Notes under the pieces: model-generated
What the model saw: only the letters and a program-made list of their open reading frames with translations
Database searches by the model: none
Told to the model about the DNA's origin: nothing
Assembly (NCBI RefSeq): GCF_964019385.1
Contig: NC_088649.1
Coordinates: forward strand, 26,037,517 to 26,101,516
DNA length: 64,000 nucleotides
Reading direction: 5' to 3'
DNA from: Sycon ciliatum
Taxonomy: Eukaryota > Porifera > Calcarea > Leucosolenida > Sycettidae
Position numbers and translations under genes: made by a program
Part shown: positions 38,125 through 53,384 of the stretch, piece after piece
Position numbering within the stretch: the stretch's first letter is position 1
Layout: each line of letters begins with the position of its first letter

Positions 38125-39219
38125 CTACGAAAAATGTGCAGAACGCAAAGTTCGTGCAAAAATTCGTACACACTTTCGCATGGACTGTCGCGAAACTTCG
38201 TTCGAATTTTCGTTTTGCAGAACCTCTCTAGAGCTCTACTGAACCTTTCTTTAGCAACATGACGGCAACTTAAACAGCAACAGAGAAAGTATGATACATG
38301 TACTGCACATTCTTGCAGGTACTACAGGTACTACAAACAGATTGCAGATCGTAATTCTTGCTTTGGCGGCACGAAATTTTAATTGGGGCAGTGCATTCTC
38401 GGCGGTGCTCACAAATCAAACAGCCCAGACTCGAGTAAACAAATCCAATCATACAAGTACGAGATTTTCACGAGACTGCACCCATTGGCTTGTTTCGTAT
38501 TAAGCAAACAAGTTACTGAACCTATCCACAATGGAGATTTTCCCTGATATGCGAATTATTTATTTGGCAAACTCGGTCAATGAGTTCTTGAACCTTTCCC
38601 TCCAGATTGGGAACTGCCAACGATAGTATGCCACTGACCAGTGCCTTACTTGTAACGTACTAATGTGCAATGAATATGAGTATTTCGACAACACATCTAA
38701 CATAAGCCTTACCGTCAAGAAGGTGAACTCGCGTTCTTCGCACACTGTAGGCAAGGGCAAAGAGATAAAAATGGATCTAAATCCGAATAAAATCAGCACA
38801 CGTTTCCGTAAATGAAAGGGTGAGCATAAGCAAATGAATCGAAGGAAACTGGTCAACTCATTGATCACCTGTCATTGAGTATTCCGTAAAAGGAGGCCTC
38901 GGCAGCGGAAAGCTAAATTTAGAAAGGAGATCCTGTCAGCTTTTCCATTATTTATTGCATTCCGCCCAAAATCAGCACACTTTTCGTAAATGAAAGAGTC
39001 AACACAAGCAAATGAATCAAAGGGAACTGGTCAACTCACCTGTCGACATGTCATTGAGTAATATTCCGCGAAAGGAGGTCTCAACAGCGCCGAAACGAAA
39101 TAAGCCAGGCCAGGAGACGAAATATCCGAAACAGCTCATGCAAGAAGCAGTTCCAAAGAAGGAAGTTCATCCGAAAACGGAAAAGGCAACAACAAAAAGT
39201 CTGCAATGCACACGCATCC

Positions 39220-41807
<2,588 letters not shown>

Positions 41808-43184
41808 GCATCCGATGGTACGTAGGAGCCATGGAGTAGCTCCCTGGTCCAGGACCAGGTACCGAGCATCTTACGTAGAAACTTACGTAGCTACGTAGAC
41901 AACGTGTTTGAATAGCGGTGTCGTTAGGTAGCGCCATGTGAACACAATAATAGAAAAGCTGACAGGATCGCTTTTCTAAATCATGTACGTTGTAGTAGTA
42001 GTACTGAGTGTCTCGGCCAGACGCCCAGAGCGACAAATTTTATCGCTGTTGCAGGCATTTAGAAAAGCGATCCTGTCAGCTTTTGTATTATTGTGTTCAC
42101 ATGGCGCTACCTAACGACACCGCTATTCAGACACTTTGTCTACGTAGCTACGTAAGTTTCTACGTAAGATGCTCGGTACCTGGTCCTGGACCAGCAGGGA
42201 GCTACATGGCTCCAACTATCGCGCGGCCGGCTGGCCGCATGCGTGTGCATTGCAGACTTTTTGTTGTTGCCTTTTCGCATGTGCATGCACGAGGAACTTC
42301 CTTCTTTGGAACTGCTTCTTGCATGAGCTGTTTCGGATATTTCGTCTTCTGGCCTGGCTTATTTCGTTTCGGCGCTGCTGAGACCTCCTTTCGCGGAATA
42401 TTACTCAATGACAGGTGAGTTGACCAGTTCCCTTTGATTCATTTGCTTGTGTTGACTCTTTCATTTACGAAAAGTGTGCTGATTTTGGGCGGAATGCAAT
42501 AAATAATGGAAAAGCTGACAGGATCTCCTTTCTAAATTTAGCTTTTCCGCTGCCTAGGCCTCCTTTTACGGAATACTCAATGACAGGTGATCTCTGAGTT
42601 GACCAGTTTCCTTCGATTCATTTGCTTATGCTCACCCTTTCATTTACGGAAACGTGTGCTGATTTCTCTTTGCCCTTGCCTACAGTGTGCGAAGAACGCG
42701 AGTTCACCTTCTTGACGGTAAGGCTTATGTTAGATGTGTTGTCGAAATACTCATATTCATTGCACATTAGTACGTTACAAGTAAGGCACTGGCCAGTGGC
42801 ATACTATCGTTGGCAGTTCCCAATCTGGAGGGAAAGGTTCAAGGACTCATTGACCGAGTTTGCCAAAAAAATTCGCATATCAGGGAAAATCTCCATTGTG
42901 GAGAGGTTCAGTAACTTGTTTGCTTCATACGAAACAAGCCAATGGGTGCAGTCTCGTCTCGTGAAAATCTCGTACTTGTAGGATTGGATTTGTTTACTCG
43001 AGTCTGGGCTGTTTGATTTGTGAGTACCGCCGAGATTGCATTGCCCCAAATAAAGTTTCGTGCCTCCAAAGCAAGAATTACGATCTGCAATCTGTTTGTA
43101 GTACCTGCAAGAATGTGCAGTACATGTATCGTACTTTCTCTGTTGCTGTTTCAGTTGCCGTCATGTTGCTAAAGAAAGGTTCAG

Positions 43185-43186
43185 TA
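43185..43186. other. Empty site for V in W6
   Basis: GGTTCAGTAGTGACTC with a single TA. The filled equivalents are V1-V4. Confidence 0.8.
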
Positions 43187-43283
43187 GTGACTCTTTTGTT
43201 TCATACGAGACGAGTCAATGAGTCCGTGTGGCTTAGAATCTTTCGCTGCAGAAGAAATCTATTCGCATGTCTATTGGAGAAAC

Positions 43284-44326
43284 GAGAGAGCTTGGAAGCT
43301 CAGGGCCCTACGCTATGCTTTTTTGCTTGCTTATCATGCATGTAACGTGTCAAAGCTGTGATGGCCCTGGCTAGCGTTCTGGAGTCGAAGTTATTATCTG
43401 TCCTGACGTTTCCTGTGACCGGTAGGCATATGCGGATAATTCCGGCAGAAAAATTGGCAGAATTCGGTACTTTTTCGTGTAAGTTTCATGCATGTTTGGT
43501 ATGTGGATAAAGAAATGGAGCAAAATTCGAGGAATTGCCCGCCATAAGGTTTGTATGGTTCTGCCAATTTCACTGCTTTTCGAGCAGAATCTGCCACCTT
43601 TTCGAGCATTATCCGCACACCCCTAGTGACCGGCGCTGACTCTGCCGATCACGGATGTTCTGGAGTCGACGGGATCTCTCTTCCGACGTTTACTGTGACC
43701 GGCGCGGACTCGCCCGTTCAGGATTATTTTGGGGATGACGGGATCTCTCTTACAAAGTATGTTTTTGCTGACGCATCCTGTCTTTTCTTCGGCAACTAAA
43801 GTCCATTCTAATAGCATTTCCTCGTCTCCCTACTTCGTGTTTCTTTCCAGAAAATCTCCCTATACAGCAGGGAGTCGTTTACATAATACGAATCCCTGCT
43901 ATACATCTATATACGTTATAGTTATTATGCTATCGGCCTACATGCGAATCCCGGGCTGGTCGACAGGCGGCCCAGCCAGCCTGCCAGTGGGATCTCGGCC
44001 TCGCACACAAATCCACACAAGATGCTACTGCACTATCGGCCTGAATGCATTCCCCCATACACTTCGTATATATACTCATTCTCTTGATGGTACCGTACTC
44101 TTGATGGTACGGGACAGGTATGGGATAGCGCCGGGCATGCTGATGGCACAAACAAACAAATAATATTGTGGCCAGCTTTCTGTGCTGGTACGGTACGGTA
44201 CGGGACAGATACGGGATACCGCCAAGTGTGACACAAACAAACAAACAAACACCAAATTAAAGCTGTGTGGACCCTGGCTAGCGCCAGACGTTACTGAAGT
44301 AACGTCTTCTGCATAGCTACGGGAAT
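43284..44326. mobile_element. T-1: ~1-kb insertion without obvious TIR or target duplication
   Basis: W4 is continuous here (GAGAAACAATTGTATTC). T runs from GAGAGAGCTTGGAAGCTC to CATAGCTACGGGAAT. A second copy (54,476-55,142) shares both ends. The interior has a GCGGATAATTCC...GCATTATCCGC inverted pair (43,428-43,615), a tandem segment at 43,620-43,760 and duplicated ACGGGACAG / CAAACAAACAAA blocks. Confidence 0.65.
43620..43760 (+). repeat. ~87-bp tandem repeat with open frame in T-1
   Basis: Two adjacent units read VTGADS...DGISL in the same frame (VTGADSADHGCSGVDGISL, then VTGADSPVQDYFGDDGISL), and a partial third lies at 43,375-43,425. Possibly from a repeat-containing protein. Not identified. 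Confidence 0.5.
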
Positions 44327-45056
44327 AATTGTATTCACTGGTTATAAAATTGGCTAAGACAAACTCACAGAATAAATACCATCGGTCCCTTGGTGTTCGT
44401 CCTAAAGAGGTTCGACTGGATATCATTCATACTCACCAAAAGATGTGTAAGATTTTATTATCATGGAGTGCCTTGTTTATCTCTCAGTATCAGTACCTCC
44501 AACCATAGCCTTGACCCTTTTATCCTCATGATCAGTGTAGTTGTTGGAACGAGGTGTCGGACTCAGCAATGTATTTGTTTACATTTTAATACATGTTTAT
44601 TGTTCCTCCTTTGCTGTGTTGTTTTAGAAAATCGTGGACTAACAGTTTGAAGTCATTGAACTACTTCCAAAAGTTGTATCGACATCAACAGGATTACGAT
44701 TTCAGTGCAATATGATGCTGGATGATCTTATCACGATAACCCATGATTATAAACCATTATAAACACAGAATCAACAAAAACATCTGCGACACGCACCTGG
44801 CGCATGGCTACATTTCTCAAATAAATCTGATCGAGGGTGGGGAAATCTGAAATATCTGAAAGGCAAGACAAAGAGTCATGAAATTCTGCAACATTAACAA
44901 TTGAACATGCACAGAATGACCTCCGTATAAAAAAGTATCACCACCACTACTCACATGTTTCCCCGCAGAAGAACATGCATTATGTTAGTGCCATTTTCTG
45001 CAAGAAAAGGCTTGCACATCAATGCGTATAATACGGTATTGATATGATCAAGAGTC

Positions 45057-45450
45057 AGGGTGCGTTTGGTTGTTACGATCTAGAACAGGATCGAACAGCT
45101 GGTGCACACGGAGCAGCCTCATGCCAACCAAACGGTACTCCAGAAACAGAGCATATTTTTGTGAAAAATATGCCAAACTTGGTGCATTCTTCAAAATGTG
45201 TATGGGTCACCATGGTCACTGTGTACGGTACGACGAGTCCAACCCAAAAGCGTATGCACGTGATCATTTGGGACCAAAATCGATATTCCCGCCAGGTTTC
45301 ACTGTGAAAAAGTGAAACTGCTCGGTCTGCTCTGGCCTCGAGGCCGGAGCAAGCAGAACATGTTCTGGCCGACCCAGAACAGGTGCAGTCCCAACCAAAC
45401 GCGCTGTTCTGTTGAATCCTGTTCTAGTTCGTACCAACCAAACGCGCCCT
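45057..45450. mobile_element. S-2: second copy of MITE S, inside the W6 J remnant
   Basis: Inverted relative to S-1 and closely similar (CATGTTCTGGCCGACCCAGA and mirror). It splits the J remnant CAAGAG...CTCTTG also present in W5. A few target bases are lost, so its duplication cannot be read. Confidence 0.75.
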
Positions 45451-46449
45451 TAATAAACCTCTTGATATGATGTGAAGGCCATCATTTACATATTGATATA
45501 GGGCATTCCATTGATTGGTGACAGAAAAAAACAAAAGAAATTATAGCAATAAAAACTGCTTTATGGCAGTTTTCTAAAAAAAGTTATTGTGTTCTAGTCC
45601 ATGGACCCCGTCTAAAAAGTAAGAAATTAACGAAATGTGATTCTATTAAAATTTCACACAAAACCTCACAATAATCACACACAGAATTAAAAGCTACATG
45701 TAGAAGACCTTTTCCCCTCGTGATCCTCTTTCCTATGCATGCATGTTGCCAATTGTTGGTGCAGTACAAGTTAAAGTTGAAAGCAGCATTTCAAGTGTTG
45801 TGATTATTGTGAGGTTTTGTGTGAAATTTTAATTTTCAGCAATCACATTTCGTTAATTTCTTACTTTTTAGACGGGGTCCATGGACTAGAACACAATAAC
45901 TTTTTTTAGAAAACTGCCATAAAGCAGTTTTTATTGCTATAATTTAGTTTGCCGACCCCTCGATGTTTCTCCAAGCGCTGCCACTTGTTCCACGAAGTCA
46001 TTTTCACCCCAGCTAAGGTAAAACAGTGATGGGGCTTGAGTGAATGGCCATAAGCACGAGAAATGTGCAGGCTGCAACGCCTGACTGATCTCAGCGAGTC
46101 GAAATTACCAGCGCAGCGACATCAGCGAAGAAATTGCGTCTAGTTCAAAAATTCCAGCTTCCAATAACAGAAAATAGAACTTTGCCGTCACCCTATACTG
46201 ATGACTATCGCCTATGTCCGATTCCTTGCCTCTGGTACGATAGCTGGTGAGTAAATACCGCGTTTTATACCAAAAGTCAAACTGCGACAATTTCGATGAC
46301 GCGGAGGAAGTATTACATATCAAGACTCGGTGGAAACACCGGCCAATGTTAAAGAAAGTGGGTGATTGCCAACCACGGTGATAAATAAAAGTAAGGGGAG
46401 GGAAAAAGAAAGAGTAGCATAATGAACAGCAACAACAACTCCGTAAAAA

Positions 46450-47424
46450 AAGATATGATGTGAAGGCCATCATTTACATAAGGGCATTCCATTGATTGGT
46501 GACAGAAAAAACAAAAGAAATTATAACAATAAAAACTGCTTTATGGCAGCTTTCTAAAAAAAGTTATTGTGTTCTAGTCCTGGGTCTGGCCTAGGCTATA
46601 GAAAATTTATAAATTGCTTCCAAACTGCCTTAGACTCCGTCTAAAAAGTAAGAAATTAACGAAATGTGATTGCCGAAAATTAAAATTTCACACAAAACCT
46701 CACAATAATCACACACAGGATGAAAAGCTAGAAGATCTTTCCCCTCGTGATCTTCTTTCCCCTGCATGCATGTTTGTGCAGTACAAGTACAAGTACAGTG
46801 TCAGACTTAACAAGTGTTGAAAGCAGTATTTGATTGTCAAGTATTGTGATTATTGTGAGGTTTTGTGTGAAATTTTAATTTTCGGCTATCACATAACGTT
46901 AATTAATTTCTTACTTTTTAGACGGAGTCTAAGGGTGCGTTCCATAATTCTCTAGCTTCTAGGAGAAGAAGAAAAGAGAAGTCGAAGAAACTGGGATTCT
47001 TCAAGAACGGGTCTCGAAGAATTCGGGGATATTTTGCAGATGTCAAGCAAAATGAAGCGCCAAAATGGCCGCGATCTTGAGTGCCACGAATATAGTATGC
47101 GACGTGCGTATGCGAAAAGGCAAATGCGTACACTCATGATGAACACGTGGCTTTTAGCCTAGTTTGCATGCGCTGATCCCAAACCGCGGGAATCTCCAAG
47201 TTTCAACCACCTCTGAAGCTTGGAGAGCTTTGGAGAGCCTCCTAAAATTCGGAGAGGATATAAGACCAGCTCTCGAACTTTTCGGAGAGTCTCCAACTTT
47301 TCCGAGAGGATTTAAGAACGCACCCTAAGGCAGTTTGGAAGCAATTTATAAATAGGCCAGACCCAGGACTAGAACACAATAACTTTTTTTAGAAAGCTGC
47401 CATAAAGCAGTTTTTATTGCTATA
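46450..47424 (-). mobile_element. W7: truncated W in reverse orientation
   Basis: A short outer-arm piece (TTTACATAAGGGCATTCC) followed by the terminal palindrome, ending GCTATA then AT. The palindrome centre is extended by inverted AATTTATAAATTGCTTCC arms and interrupted by a MITE (46,933-47,325). Confidence 0.75.
46933..47325. mobile_element. PIF/Harbinger-type MITE inside the W7 palindrome
   Basis: TIR GGGTGCGTTC...GAACGCACCC with TAA on both sides (46,930-46,932 and 47,326-47,328). The opposite palindrome arm (46,618-46,640) keeps the uninterrupted sequence, so one half acts as empty site for the other. The body repeats GGAGAGNNTNNA-type words. Confidence 0.88.
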
Positions 47425-47434
47425 ATGGCACTTG

Positions 47435-47457
47435 TTGTTGTTGTTGTTGTTGTGTGA

Positions 47458-47525
<68 letters not shown>
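47435..47525. repeat. (GTT)n / (GT)n microsatellite
   Basis: GTT repeats then GT repeats with a few interruptions. Confidence 0.9.
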
Positions 47526-48081
47526 TTGTTTTCTTTCCTTTTCTTTTCAGCTGTCTTGTCCTGATCATGCCTCATGCGTGTTGCACAGCATAGTACGTTT
47601 CCGCTCCTATTCCTTCTTCAACACACGCTAGCTGTATTACTTTGTTCTTGCCCGTACAAGAGGCTTTTGTAGGTTTAGAATCAAGGGTTTTCGTAGGGTA
47701 CCGGGTAAGTACTTTTTCATGTACAGTACAATATAGTACAGGACTGCATGCGGCAAGTAGGACTCGCCTATCCGCCCCCCCCCCCCCCCCAAAGCGTCGA
47801 GGAGGTAGGGGCGCTCTGGCCTAGCCTGTTGGCGGGATTTTACGGTAATTGTAGTTTTGTCAACAAAACCGCATGCACACTATCCTTCGTTTGTACGTAG
47901 TGCGAACGTATTTGACACACATGCTGTGAGTTTTCGTAACCCCCAAAACTGGCAAAAGTGTGCAACTCTACATATGGGGTCTCTTTGTGCGTATCACTCA
48001 TTTTGTCTATCGTACAGACTTTCAACTGAGCCTGAACTCGACCCGGGTTGAAATTTCTCATGTAACCAAATTTGCAAAGCC
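47526..48081. other. Mostly unrecognised; partial Harbinger-type MITE
   Basis: Contains a C18 run near 47,766. An inverted fragment of the next MITE (ACTCGACCCGGGTTGAAATT) lies at ~48,030-48,060. Confidence 0.5.
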
Positions 48082-48084
48082 TAA

Positions 48085-48515
48085 GGCTGTGTTTACATGA
48101 GAAATTTCAACCCGGGTCGAGTTCAGCCCGGGTTGAAAGTCTGTACGATAGACAAAAGAGGTGAGTGTTTACATGAAGACAGTTGACCCGGGTCAAATAC
48201 TTATATGCCGCCAAAAGTCCACTTCTACAGTCCTGTATGGTCACGTGAATCCGTTCGCGCGAAATTTGCATCTGCAGTGCCGTTCAAACCTGGCGCGAGA
48301 TACGCACAGAAGTACGTTTGTACGATTTTCTTGACCCGGGTTGATTTCAACCCTCCCCTTGGGGGGAGGGTTGAAATCAACCCGGGGCGAAATTTCAACC
48401 CGGGTCAAGCGCAATGCGTCATGTGAACGCGCCATTCATTTTGTGCACATGGCGGGTTGAAATCTGACCCGGGTCGAACTCAACCCGGGTTGAAACGCTT
48501 CATGTAAACACAGCC
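48085..48515. mobile_element. PIF/Harbinger-type MITE (GGCTGTGTTTACATGA family), second copy
   Basis: TAA at 48,082-48,084 and 48,516-48,518. Same TIR as 24,369-24,751, with an added inverted CAACCCTCCCC/GGGGAGGGTTG block at ~48,350. Confidence 0.92.
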
Positions 48516-48882
48516 TAACAGTATAGCATTAGTGCATGAACCCGGTACATGTAGTCCCGCACAGTTCTTCTTTCACAGTCATCAGTACCATTGCCAAGAG
48601 AAGGAGCACTTTGGCCCTGCTTTTCCGAAAAGCACTACTAGTACTTGTATTTCTCTGTACGACCAATCGGCATTTCGCAACAGAAGGAGGGCTGTCGAGA
48701 GAGGGAACCCAAGTTCCTATGTGACATAATATCTTTGGATCTCACAGGCTGTTTGCAACGAAGACATCATGAACGTTTCAAACTTGTGTGTAAGTACTCA
48801 ATATTTCTATAGCTGTTAGTTTTCTTTGTTGTCACTTGTAGACAACTACTGTGTTATCAAGAACATAATATTACTATGATAA

Positions 48883-49373
48883 GGGGTCGTCCGTATTATT
48901 TGAAAAATTAAAAAATCCGTCCTTATGCAGAAAGGCCAAGGGGTGGTCAAGAGCAGGGAGTAGTACAATACCATATATTGCGCTGGCGGAATTTAATTTT
49001 TCGATTTTTCGTACTTTTTTTTTTCGTCAGTGACTTTCATACACTTGTTGCACTGACATGTAGTGCACTGTAGACGTAGTGTAGGATCGCAAACACCAGT
49101 ATGATATACCGGTACATGACTCTTTTGTAGTTGTAGGACGTGCATGGCCGTCGGTAGACCTACTCACTTTACTTAGCTACTAGTACTTGACATTCATGTA
49201 CATGCAGGTGCAATCAGTGAACATGGGGTCAGGACTCAGGAGTTCTTACTTTCGAGCCGGGCATCGGTAAAAATCAAAAAAATAATGGAAAAAATGGGAG
49301 GTGGGTGAGTGGGTAAGAGAGAACTTTGCACGAGGACGGATTTTTTAATTTTTCGATAATTACGGACGACCCC
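48883..49373. mobile_element. PIF/Harbinger-type MITE (GGGGTCGTCCGT family)
   Basis: TIR GGGGTCGTCCGT... and mirror, extended by AAAAATTAAAAAATCCGTCC on both sides. TAA at 48,880-48,882 and 49,374-49,376. Confidence 0.92.
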
Positions 49374-49406
49374 TAAGAGCAAATCGGCATGCCCTTTAAC
49401 TTAATA

Positions 49407-50583
49407 CAGTTGTGGCAAGTGAAATCCAACACTTAGCATAATGGACTGCACCATGCAGTCTTCAGCCCCTGCAGCCCTCCATACAGACAGTACGAGGTCA
49501 TTTGCTATTTTTGGTCACTCTAAATAGCACCCCATGATGTTGGTTTGTAAGATAACTTAAAACCCTTTCTTGATTTCTACTGGCACACTTATGCTTTACC
49601 ACCACCCCACACACCTGAAGGCATAGAGTTGAAGCATGTGGTCACAACTTGACCTGATTCATGCATTGCCCTGCTCTAGAAATGGTTCATGAATCCGCCC
49701 AGCCCACATTCCTTCTCCGTTTCTCTCCGATTTTCTTTCCTTTCAGTTGCATCTTCCTCTCTGCTCTGTTTTATTTTCTCTTTTCGTTCGTCCCTCTTGA
49801 TATTTGTACTTTGTATTGTTGAGGTAACGAACTGAACTAATAAAAACCAAACCCAACCAAACCATAGAAGGTGTCTTTTTCTACTGCTTTTTCAATGCGA
49901 GCAATTATTGGACAACTAAATTAAATAGCATCTAGCAGCAGTCTGCAATGGTGTGAACAAGTAAAACTTGCCCAGGACATGAAAATGGGGTAAGGCTATG
50001 CCTATGAGACCGGCTGATATGAGTTCTAATGACAGGCCATAGCAAGCTTTTCAAGGCTTTTCAATGTGACACACAATTTAAAGGGTCACTAAAGGTTTTT
50101 CACGGACGTAATTATAAAGAAAACGCCCAGAAAGAAACGGCCTTCACCGCTAAAAATTGGCACGAAGAAACTTGAGGACCACAAGAAGACACTCTTGTCA
50201 AAGATTTGTCCACCAATGAAAGGACAACAACTCAGGAGGTTTCTACTTCCATATTTAACTGATTTATCTAAAAATTACGATGTCCAAAAATTGCGAACCA
50301 CCTCGTACATGTGTTACATACAACTTTATCTGTCTGATGACAAAACTCGTACTCATCACAGTCAAGGTTCAAAAGATGCTGGCAAAAATGAATAGGGATT
50401 GGATACCAATACTCCTTATGTGTACCATGTTTGTGAACTGTGTGTATCTACACTGTGACCTTTCGATCTGTTTGGGATGCATACGGCTCTATAGTACAAA
50501 TTAGGTGCAGTACATTACATCATTGGTGTCCATTTGTGGCGTTGTCCCCTATGATAAGTGTCGGATTTCACTTGCCACAACTG
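49407..50583. mobile_element. 1.18-kb TA-flanked DNA transposon
   Basis: ~33-bp TIR beginning CAGTTGTGGCAAGTGAAATC with two mismatches, and TA on both sides. The interior has a T/C-rich stretch (49,700-49,800) ending in an AATAAA-like tail with ACCAAACCCAACC, possibly an older retroposon end, and short frames (50,195-50,395) of no recognised family. Tc1/mariner-like, non-autonomous. Confidence 0.8.
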
Positions 50584-50954
50584 TAGATCCGCAAACAGCG
50601 AAAGTTTCACACATCACGTGGTCTAAATCTCATATCGTACTTTCACCGCTCGTGCTGGTCACGACAAGCAGCGGATTAAACGTTCCAGCAGGGGTCTCAT
50701 CGATTGGCAAATCTGGATTGAGTGCGGGCACACCGTGTAGTCCGAGCAACGCTGGCCCAATCGACCTCAACAAGGGTGTAGTTCGCAACATGTACGCATA
50801 TTGAACAAAGATGATGTAAATGTTGTCAAAAAAGCACCAACATTGTTTGAATTCTTTATTCTCACTATGGCACCATCGCCAAGAAGAGATACATTTATGA
50901 GAAGGTGAGATTGTGGGCTAAACAGTTGGAAAGTGATTTACATCACTTTAAACT

Positions 50955-51284
50955 TTACAAGTATGGGAGAGGGTGAGCGCTGCAGGAGCAGATTGAGTTA
51001 ATCAGCAGTGAGCAGATTTCTTGTTTGAAAGCAGGTCGGGAGGAGACGTCATGAATGCTAGCAGGGAGGGCATTGTAGTATTCTAGGGACTTGTACAGTG
51101 GGGAGTCTTTACAGCGATCGGTTCTCGAGGGTGGGAGGTGCCAAGTGCGTGCGGGTCGAAGGCTGTACTGGGCCGTAACCTGAGCGGGGGTGTTGAGCAT
51201 GCGTATGTGTTGTGGGGTATATTGATATTTTATGGAGTGAGCAAGCTGTTGTTGTTTTTGTTGTTTATTTAATATACATCGCAT
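50955..51284 (-). mobile_element. LINE C-terminal fragment
   Basis: The minus-strand frame contains RPARTWHLPPSRTDRCKDSP and SLEYYNALPASIHDVS, the conserved tail of CR1/Jockey/RTE-type reverse transcriptase proteins (YNALP in place of WNSLP). 5' truncated. 50,600-50,950 shows no recognised feature. Confidence 0.65.
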
Positions 51285-51309
51285 GTCAAACGGGCAGTTC
51301 TGCCCAATA

Positions 51310-51613
51310 CCGTAAAGTACCGTTGATCCGCCCCCACCCCATGCCGTTTACCAGCTGGTTTTTCGACAGGGGGGGGGGGGGGTGGGAATTAGATCAAGGC
51401 TGTCAAGTGCAGTACGATGTACAACAACTTGGAGGATCAGACTCTATGTGCTAAATTGTGCACATTCTCATCCTGGATTGGCACATATTGAGTACAGCAA
51501 AGCAAACGTCGGTTCAACATCGTATTTCGTTATCTACGCCGAAATCGCTTCACAGGTAGAAAATCGACATGGGGTGGGAATAAGAGAGGGGGCGGATCAA
51601 CGATACTTTACGG
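51310..51613. mobile_element. TA-flanked MITE with CCGTAAAGTA ends
   Basis: TIR CCGTAAAGTACCGTTGATCC / mirror, TA at 51,308-51,309 and 51,614-51,615. Contains a G15 run. Confidence 0.88.
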
Positions 51614-52229
51614 TATTATGAAAGCGATGACAACCAGTAAAATGAGTCAGAGATGAAGAGAAAGTAAAATTATAATTATAATACGCAAATGGAAGTAACA
51701 GTGAGGGGAGGCAGGGTTAGGACGAGCAGGAAAAAGGTTCGAATTATAAACACGGGAAATTGTGGAAACAAGGTATGCTATCGATTTCCATGTTTAAAAA
51801 GTTCCTTGGCTCTCCATCTGAGAAAAAGAGATCTCAAATTTACAAGTCGGGTCATCGTAGTATGATTCTATCAAGCCTCATCAACAGGTTACGAAAGCCA
51901 TTGCATTTAACCGAATACAAATACGCGTAGCATGCGTTTGAATCCACCGTCAGTTACTAGCGACTTCATATTATCGGGCAGGCCATTCCAGAGGCGGTAG
52001 CTGGCTCGACACCTCGGTTGAAACACCTCCTCCAGCAACGAATCCACATACATAGAAATGTACGCACTCACCCGTCAGATCATTAGCTTCGGCAGATGTA
52101 TCGTGCAATACGGCGAGAAGGCACTCTCCTCAATAGGCAGCTGAAGTCACAGTATTACATCAGAGAGTTTGAAAATCGTCACCATGACCCACGAGGCTAA
52201 TGGGCCAGTATCAATAGCTAGTCTCGTAG
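51614..52229. other. Nothing recognised
   Basis: May include decayed upstream LINE sequence. Minus-strand similarity to LINE tails is too weak to call. Confidence 0.4.
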
Positions 52230-53336
52230 AACAGCAGTGAGGGCTGCACCAGCAGCCACACTCGCTGATCTGATGACTACTAGTGCCCTTGCCGAGATCG
52301 TCCATGACCCTGCCAGACCAGTCAAGGTGCCCCTGCCTCTTGCAGACCCCAATGGCGCTACCCTTTTGGAGTTTGATACTGTCAGCGTCGATGCCATCTC
52401 GACGTTGCTTGAATCTCTTGCATCCAGCGAAGCCACCGGCTCCTATGATATTCTGTCCGGCATCCTGAAATAATGCAGAGATTAAGTCTCGTATCCCCTA
52501 ACTTTAATCGTCCCCCAGTCCCTTAGGTCTGGCATCTTTCCTGCTGCCTACAAGATTGTCCATGTCTGCCCTGTTTACAGATCCGGTGATAAGACCTCAG
52601 CCACCATCTACAGACCAATCTCACTGTTACATATCGCTCCCAAGACCCTAGAGAAGATTGTCCACAATTTGTCACTTCATATTTCTACCAGAATCCAGAC
52701 CTATCTGCCATAGCAGCTGAACAATTTGCATACCTCTCACATCATAGCTGTGAGGATGCCCTGACACTTTGCATAGACAGAACTTGACTAGAAGTCTTTG
52801 CGGATATGGGCAAGGCGTTCAACCGTGTGCACCCCACAGGTCTACTGGATGAGCTAGCCGCAACTGGCGTAGGCACCACTGTCCTCAAGTGATTCTCAGA
52901 CTATCTCACGAATCGCAGTCAGCAGGTTACTGTCAGTGGCTACAAGGGTGACACCAAACCCTGTACAAGAGGGGTCCCCTAGGAGTCTGTTGTCGGGCCT
53001 TTGCCTTTCTGCATGTACCTTCGCCGAATACCCGAACTTATTCGCGAGAGTATGGAGCAGCTGCTCGCTGATGATATTGCGTTCTATGTATCCGGCTCTG
53101 ATGTGGCTACAATCATGCTACGCTTGAAGGATAGTATTCGGTGGCTAGAGCATCACCTCGATGAAAATGGCCTTCGGTTCAACTCCTTTAAGACACAGGT
53201 CATGTTGATGCGGCGTCCTGCCCCGCCTGCACGAGCCCAGCCTTGTAAAGTGTACCTGACCTGTAAAGATATTGTCATTTCCCCTGTCTCTACTGTGAAA
53301 TACCTCTGTATACTAATCGATGATTTTTTTATCTAG
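52230..53336 (+). pseudogene. Decayed LINE reverse transcriptase
   Basis: Reading across frames gives the RT blocks in order: YRPISLLHIAPKTLEKIV (~52,610), FADMGKAFNRVH (~52,800), GVP...SVVGPLPF (~52,975), the catalytic LLADDIAFYVSGSD (~53,060), LRFNSFKTQVM (~53,175) and VKYLCILID (~53,300). Several internal stops (for example near 52,710, 52,788, 52,890 and 52,980) make it non-functional. Order and motifs fit a CR1/Jockey-like non-LTR element. No endonuclease was found upstream. Confidence 0.85.
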
Positions 53337-53384
53337 GATTTGCAAGTAATGTGTATGTGCACTGTTTGAAAACTATCCCATATA

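Larger units (their letters stand above)
37276..38228. mobile_element. V3: V MITE split by a retroposon
   Basis: Same V insertion as V2 in W3. The 664-bp retroposon accounts for the extra length. Confidence 0.85.
42059..45941 (-). mobile_element. W6: 3.9-kb W in reverse orientation, inserted in Q3
   Basis: Plus-strand ends TTAGAAAAGCGATCC and TTGCTATA, with AT outside (42,057-42,058 and 45,942-45,943). Q1 has the uninterrupted ACATTTAGTTT. It lies only 79 bp from W5, in opposite orientation. It contains T-1 (43,284-44,326) and S-2 (45,057-45,450) and lacks V, leaving the empty TA at 43,185. Confidence 0.9.
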
